Positions 6,662 to 10,062 of a stretch of 10,062 nt of DNA are shown here, piece by piece. Positions within the stretch are counted from its first letter, which is position 1. Each line of letters begins with the position of its first letter. Below the pieces are notes generated by a model that was given only the letters and a program-made list of their open reading frames with translations, was not told the origin of the DNA and ran no database searches. Source of the DNA: CANRPC01 sp964456095 (GTDB lineage Bacteria > Bacillota_I > Bacilli_A > RFN20 > CAG-449); assembly GCA_964456095.1 (NCBI GenBank), contig CAYVZF010000049.1, positions 1 through 10,062 of the forward strand, in the 5' to 3' direction. The position numbers were made by a program, and so were the translations under genes.

Positions 6662-6691
6662 TTGAAAGCATTTTAAAATGTATGATAAAAT
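6662..6691 (+). promoter_or_regulatory. Sigma-A-type promoter with extended -10 for rpsB-tsf
   Basis: TTGAAA (6662-6667, 5 of 6) and TAAAAT (6686-6691, 5 of 6) are separated by 18 nt. A TG dinucleotide at 6683-6684 gives an extended -10 (TGa-TAAAAT). The expected start is near 6697, which produces a leader of about 125 nt before rpsB. The spacer contains the perfect 12-bp palindrome CATTTTAAAATG (6669-6680). Confidence 0.68.
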
Positions 6692-6696
6692 AAATT

Positions 6697-6823
6697 AGCC
6701 CTTTGAGAAGGGACAACACACCTTATGGATTCAATTTCCGTTGTGATTAAGAATTTTTGGTTTCTTAATTGTGAAATTGTTAGAAATAAGGGAGGAAAAA
6801 AACATAAAGGAGGTTTCACTACA
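6697..6823 (+). promoter_or_regulatory. Structured 5' leader of rpsB (candidate autoregulatory RNA)
   Basis: The stretch between the predicted transcription start and the rpsB ATG can form several helices. 6699-6703 pairs with 6708-6712 (CCCTT/AAGGG, TGAG loop). 6713-6717 pairs with 6740-6744 (ACAAC/GTTGT). 6746-6753 pairs with 6762-6769 (8 bp, perfect). 6771-6776 pairs with 6814-6819 (GTGAAA/TTTCAC), which encloses the rpsB Shine-Dalgarno AAAGGAGG (6806-6813) and a second purine-rich GGGAGG (6790-6795). Ribosomal protein S2 represses its own mRNA in E. coli, so a similar role is plausible here. I do not recognise the structure as a named RNA family. Confidence 0.45.
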
Positions 6824-7822
6824 ATGAGTGAAGAAAAAGAAATCGTTATTGAAAACGAACAAGTCATGGAAACTGTTATGCATGACGAAAATGATCCAGT
6901 AGTTTCAACAAAGAAATTACTAGAAGCTGGTGTACATTTTGGTCACCAAACCCGCAAATGGGATCCAAAAATGGGAAAATACATTTTTGGCGCTAGAAAT
7001 GGTGTTTACATCATTGACTTAGTTAAAACTGCACAAAAATTACAAGAAGCATATTTAGCTTTAAAGAAAATTGTTGCAGATGGTGGAAAGGTTCTTTTTG
7101 TTGGAACTAAAAAACCTGTACAAGAAATTATTCAAGAAGAAGCTTTACGTTCTGGTTCATTCTATGTTGTTAATCGTTGGTTAGGTGGTACATTAACTAA
7201 CTTTAAAACAATTCAAAAGAGAATTCGCTATTTGAATCAATTAATTGAAATGGAAGAAGATGGTTCATTTGATAACTTACCTAAGAAAGAAGTTGTTAAC
7301 TTAAGAAAAGAAAAAGATAAACTTCTTAAAAACTTAGAAGGTATCAAAGAAATGAGAAAAGTTCCTAATGCTATCTTTGTTACTGATCCACACGTTGAAC
7401 ACAATGCAATTTTAGAAGCAAGAAAATTACATATTCCTGTCTTTGGCATTTGTGATACAAATTCTAATCCTGATGAATTTGATTATTTAATTCCAGGTAA
7501 TGATGATGCTCCTAGATCTGTTCGTTTAATCGTTGGTATTTTAGCTGATGCTGTAACTGAAGCTAAAGGTGGACAATTATTATATGCATATAATGTTCAA
7601 CCTGATGAAGAAGTATCTATGATTGATGCTTTAAATTCTGCAGATAAAACAGAAGAATTAAAACAAATTAGACAAAAAGCTAGAGAAGATGCTCAAGCTA
7701 ATAAGAAAAAACCATCTCGTCCTTACAAAAAGAATGTAGAAAAGAAAGATACAAAAACTGAAAAAGTAGAAAAAGAAGAAGTACCTGCTGAAACTACTGA
7801 AAAAGAAGAAGAAACAAAATAA
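6824..7822 (+). CDS. rpsB: 30S ribosomal protein S2 (extended termini)
   Basis: S2 binds the head-body junction of the 30S subunit and is among the last proteins to assemble. Core motifs are clear: 'LLEAGVHFGHQ' (32-42), 'RNGVYIIDL' (58-66), 'FVGTKK' (92-97), 'RWLGGTLTNF' (118-127), a charged coiled-coil region (about 135-178), and 'DTNSNPDEFDYLIPGNDDA' (211-229). At 332 residues it is much longer than the 246 of B. subtilis. About 25 extra acidic residues precede the core, and a Lys/Glu-rich tail covers roughly 251-332. I chose ATG 6824 because AAAGGAGG lies 10 nt upstream. An in-frame ATG at 6725 would add 33 residues but has no Shine-Dalgarno and lies in the leader. tsf follows after 12 nt in the usual rpsB-tsf operon. 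Confidence 0.97.
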   Translation: MSEEKEIVIENEQVMETVMHDENDPVVSTKKLLEAGVHFGHQTRKWDPKMGKYIFGARNGVYIIDLVKTAQKLQEAYLALKKIVADGGKVLFVGTKKPVQEIIQEEALRSGSFYVVNRWLGGTLTNFKTIQKRIRYLNQLIEMEEDGSFDNLPKKEVVNLRKEKDKLLKNLEGIKEMRKVPNAIFVTDPHVEHNAILEARKLHIPVFGICDTNSNPDEFDYLIPGNDDAPRSVRLIVGILADAVTEAKGGQLLYAYNVQPDEEVSMIDALNSADKTEELKQIRQKAREDAQANKKKPSRPYKKNVEKKDTKTEKVEKEEVPAETTEKEEETK

Positions 7823-7834
7823 GGAGATTAAAAA

Positions 7835-8704
7835 ATGGCAAACATTATTGAATTAATTAAAGTTCTTCGTGATCGTACTGGTGCTGGTATGATGGATTGC
7901 AAAAAAGCACTTTTAGAAAATGATTGCGATGTTGAAAAATCATGTGAATGGTTACGTGAAAAAGGAATTGCTAAAGCAGCAAAAAAATCTAGTAGAATTG
8001 CTGCTGAAGGTGCAACTAGTGTAAAAATTGATGGTAATGTTGCAGTTGTTTTAGAAGTTAATTCTGAAACTGACTTTGTTGCAAAATCAGATCCTTTTAA
8101 AGAATTAATTAATGATACAGCAAATATTCTTTTAAATGAAAAACCTGCTTGCATTAATTGTGCTAAAAAAGCAACAGAAGAATTATATACAAACGCTACT
8201 GTAAAAATCGGTGAAAAATTAGATTTAAGAAGATTTGAATTAGTAGAAAAGAATGATAATCAAACATTTGGTGGATATATCCATATGGGTGGTAAGATTT
8301 CAACACTTCTTTTAATCGATGGTGTTATTTCACAAGAAGATGCTAATGGACTTGCTATGCATGTCGCAGCAAATGCTCCATTATATATTTCTACATCAGA
8401 TATTCCTGCTGAAGAAGTTGAAAAAGAAACAAGAGTTCAACTTGAATCTGCTAAACAAGATCCAAAACTTCAAGGAAAACCAGAAGAAATGTTAAAGAAA
8501 ATTATTTCTGGTAAAGTTTCTAAATACTTTGCTGAATCAGTATTTGTAGAACAAGAATACTTGATGGCACCTGGTGTTAAAGTTGGTCAATGGTTAAAAG
8601 AACATAACGTAACTGTTAATAAAATGATTCGTTACATGACTGGCGAAGGTATTGAAAAAAGAGAAGATAACTTTGCTGAAGAAGTAGCAAAACAAATGTT
8701 ATAA
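7835..8704 (+). CDS. tsf: Elongation factor Ts
   Basis: EF-Ts is the nucleotide exchange factor that releases GDP from EF-Tu in the cytoplasm. The 289-residue product is close to B. subtilis (293). The N-terminal UBA-like domain has 'LRDRTGAGMMDCKKAL' (11-26). The core carries 'EVNSETDFVAK' (74-84), whose Asp80 and Phe81 form the family's EF-Tu contact site. 'HVAANAP' lies in the second core subdomain, and 'GEGIEKREDNFAEEV' is the conserved C-terminal segment. The Shine-Dalgarno AAGGAG (7821-7826) overlaps the rpsB stop codon, 8 nt before the ATG, which implies coupled translation. A small terminator-like hairpin directly follows the stop. Confidence 0.98.
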   Translation: MANIIELIKVLRDRTGAGMMDCKKALLENDCDVEKSCEWLREKGIAKAAKKSSRIAAEGATSVKIDGNVAVVLEVNSETDFVAKSDPFKELINDTANILLNEKPACINCAKKATEELYTNATVKIGEKLDLRRFELVEKNDNQTFGGYIHMGGKISTLLLIDGVISQEDANGLAMHVAANAPLYISTSDIPAEEVEKETRVQLESAKQDPKLQGKPEEMLKKIISGKVSKYFAESVFVEQEYLMAPGVKVGQWLKEHNVTVNKMIRYMTGEGIEKREDNFAEEVAKQML

Positions 8705-8707
8705 TTT

Positions 8708-8732
8708 AAAGCACTCTTTTTGAGTGCTTTTT
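8708..8732 (+). terminator. Terminator or attenuator between tsf and pyrH
   Basis: AAAGCACTC (8708-8716) and GAGTGCTTT (8722-8730) are perfect reverse complements with a TTTTT loop, followed by T residues to 8732. The pyrH Shine-Dalgarno (AAAAGGAGA, 8733-8741) starts immediately after. I see no convincing promoter in the 45-nt gap, so pyrH and frr are probably transcribed by read-through, and the hairpin would then reduce their mRNA relative to rpsB-tsf. Confidence 0.8.
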
Positions 8733-8749
8733 AAAAGGAGACTTAAAGA

Positions 8750-9460
8750 ATGAATGCTTATAAAAGAGTATTACTTAAATTAAGTGGTGAAGCTTTAAAA
8801 GGTGATTCATCATCTATATTATCTGCGACATGTATTGAAGATGTCGTATCATCTATTAAAATGTTAGTAGATAGAGGTGTTGAAGTTTGTGTTGTTTGTG
8901 GTGCTGGTAATATATTTAGAGGCAAATTAGCAGAATCAATACATATTAAACAAGCAGAAGCTGATTATATGGGAATGCTCGGTACTGTTATTAATGCACT
9001 TGCATTAGAGGCTGCATTAAAAAATATTGGTATAAAAGCTAAAACAATGACATCTTTTGAAATGAATAAAATTGCAGACACTTTTACACAAAGAGATGCT
9101 AATAAAGCATTAAAAGATGGATTTGTATTGATATTTGGTGGTGGAACTGGTAACCCTTTCTTTACTACTGATACATGTGCTGCATTAAGAGCGTGTGAAA
9201 CAAATTGTGATGCTGTATTGATGGCAAAAAATGGTGTTAAGGGTGTTTATTCTAAAGATCCTAATAAATATGATGATGCTGTATTTTATAAAGAATTATC
9301 ATATAAAGAATTGCTTGAAAAGAATCTTGGTGTTATGGATTCAACAGCGGTTAGTTTATTAATGGATAAAAATATTGAATTAAGAGTTTTCTCTATGCAA
9401 GATAAATCAAACTTTGAACGTGTTATTAATGGAGAAGACATAGGAACAATTATTAGATAA
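8750..9460 (+). CDS. pyrH: Uridylate kinase (UMP kinase)
   Basis: PyrH phosphorylates UMP to UDP with ATP, a step toward all pyrimidine nucleotides. It belongs to the amino-acid kinase fold and acts as a hexamer, with GTP activation and UTP inhibition in many bacteria. The 236 residues are the usual length. Visible motifs are 'LLKLSGEAL' (8-16), 'GAGNIFRG' (51-58), 'ADYMGMLGTVINALAL' (71-86), 'FGGGTGNPFFTTDTCAALRA' in the UMP/phosphate region, 'KNGVKGVYSKDP' and 'MDSTA'. Residue 52 is Ala, where the family normally has Gly (GGGN). The Shine-Dalgarno AAGGAG lies 9 nt upstream of the ATG. The gene is followed by frr after 12 nt, the common pyrH-frr pair. Confidence 0.98.
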   Translation: MNAYKRVLLKLSGEALKGDSSSILSATCIEDVVSSIKMLVDRGVEVCVVCGAGNIFRGKLAESIHIKQAEADYMGMLGTVINALALEAALKNIGIKAKTMTSFEMNKIADTFTQRDANKALKDGFVLIFGGGTGNPFFTTDTCAALRACETNCDAVLMAKNGVKGVYSKDPNKYDDAVFYKELSYKELLEKNLGVMDSTAVSLLMDKNIELRVFSMQDKSNFERVINGEDIGTIIR

Positions 9461-9472
9461 GGAGAAAAAAAG

Positions 9473-10018
9473 ATGGATATAGTTCTTGAAATTGCAAAAG
9501 AAAAAATGGAGAAATCTATTGAATCATTAAAAGGAAATTATTCTACAATTCGTACAGGGAGGGCTTCTGCTTCTCTTTTAGATAGAATTGAAGCTGATTA
9601 TTATGGTTCACCAACACCTATTAATCAAATTGCTTCAATTAGTATTCCTGAACCTAGACAATTACTTGTCAAACCGTATGATAGAAATGATGTAAAATCA
9701 ATTGTTGCTGCGATTAATGCATCTGATTTAGGTATTAATCCTATTGTTGATGGTCAATCAATTCGTTTGATTCTTCCTGCACTTAATGAAGAAAGAAGAA
9801 AAGAATTAGCGCGTCTTGCAAAAAAATATGGTGAAGATACAAAAGTTGCTATTAGAAATATTCGTCGTGAAGCAATGGATGAAGTAAAAAAAGATAAAGA
9901 AACTCCTGAAGATGCAAGAAAAAGATTAGAAGAAGAAATACAAAAATTGACTGATAATTATACTAAAAAAGTTGATGAAGTATATTCTTCAAAAGAAAAA
10001 GAAATAATGACTTTATAA
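9473..10018 (+). CDS. frr: Ribosome recycling factor
   Basis: RRF acts with EF-G to split the post-termination ribosome so its subunits can be reused. The 181-residue length is typical (185 in E. coli and B. subtilis). Domain I forms a three-helix bundle from about 1-29 and 106-181. It holds 'TIRTGRASASLLD' (25-37) and 'RNIRREAMD' (128-136), whose Arg132 corresponds to the functionally key Arg132 of E. coli RRF. Domain II (about 30-105) includes 'YYGSPTPINQIASISIPEPR' (43-62). The Shine-Dalgarno AAGGAG (9459-9464) overlaps the pyrH stop, so the two genes are probably translated together. A palindromic terminator sits 24 nt after the stop. Confidence 0.98.
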   Translation: MDIVLEIAKEKMEKSIESLKGNYSTIRTGRASASLLDRIEADYYGSPTPINQIASISIPEPRQLLVKPYDRNDVKSIVAAINASDLGINPIVDGQSIRLILPALNEERRKELARLAKKYGEDTKVAIRNIRREAMDEVKKDKETPEDARKRLEEEIQKLTDNYTKKVDEVYSSKEKEIMTL

Positions 10019-10042
10019 TTAATAATCTTGATAGATTTAAAA

Positions 10043-10062
10043 AAACATCCTTAAGGATGTTT
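10043..10062. terminator. Terminator after frr, cut by the window end
   Basis: AAACATCC (10043-10050) and GGATGTTT (10055-10062) are perfect reverse complements with a TTAA loop. The + strand T-tract begins at 10060 and runs out of the window. An A-run (10038-10045) on the other side means it could also terminate - strand transcription, if a convergent gene lies beyond. It marks the likely end of the rpsB-tsf-pyrH-frr unit. Confidence 0.75.

Noticed and set aside
6725..6823. In-frame N-terminal extension of RpsB by 33 residues from the ATG at 6725.
   Set aside because: It has no Shine-Dalgarno, its sequence resembles no S2 N-terminus, and it lies over the leader helices. ATG 6824 has a strong AAAGGAGG.
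7828..8154. Open frame of 108 codons on the - strand over the start of tsf.
   Set aside because: It is wholly antisense to a strongly conserved gene, with no promoter or ribosome binding site.
18..10018. Mycoplasma-type code with UGA as Trp.
   Set aside because: All Trp codons are TGG, including conserved ones in S2, EF-Ts and RbgA, and no gene is interrupted by TGA.

Overview
This window is a compact block of core housekeeping genes from a low-GC Gram-positive bacterium (Bacillota, Bacilli or a close relative). It is strongly AT-rich by eye, all eleven genes lie on the + strand, Shine-Dalgarno sites are of the AAGGAG type, and A/T-ending codons dominate. Gene order follows the rplS - (signal peptidase) - rbgA - rnhB - dprA - topA - xerC - rpsB - tsf - pyrH - frr series known from Bacillus and Listeria. 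Several genes usually found inside that series are missing (sucCD in Bacillus, trmFO, hslVU, codY), which suggests a streamlined lineage such as an Erysipelotrichia-like or Mollicutes-adjacent gut bacterium. That placement is an inference. UGA is used neither as stop nor as Trp: all eight Trp codons are TGG, and the stops are nine TAA and two TAG, so the standard bacterial code fits.

Layout. 18-365 is ribosomal protein L19, followed by a long-loop terminator. 481-2579 is a tightly packed lepB-rbgA-rnhB run: signal peptidase I, the 50S assembly GTPase and RNase HII, with zero spacing and then a 7-nt overlap. A hairpin at 2592-2625 separates it from dprA and contains the dprA ribosome binding site. 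An intergenic region of about 180 nt carries an inverted repeat and a good promoter for topA (3580-5646). TopA ends in three four-cysteine zinc ribbons and is followed by a terminator. xerC (5713-6624) has a TATAAT box placed so that transcription should begin at or near its ATG. A promoter and a structured leader of about 125 nt precede rpsB-tsf. A small terminator-like hairpin follows tsf, then come pyrH and frr, and the start of another terminator closes the window.

How the genes work together. rplS, rbgA, rpsB, tsf and frr supply ribosome structure, 50S assembly, elongation and recycling. pyrH makes UDP for nucleotide supply. topA, rnhB, dprA and xerC handle supercoiling, RNA-DNA hybrids, single-stranded DNA and chromosome dimer resolution. 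lepB processes exported proteins.

I found no mobile element, CRISPR array, tRNA, rRNA or novel multi-gene system. The observations most worth a second look are regulatory: the hairpin that buries the dprA Shine-Dalgarno, the probably leaderless xerC transcript, and the rpsB leader. After those come divergent motif residues in DprA, RbgA, TopA and PyrH, a recently duplicated zinc-ribbon segment, and an unusually long S2 protein.
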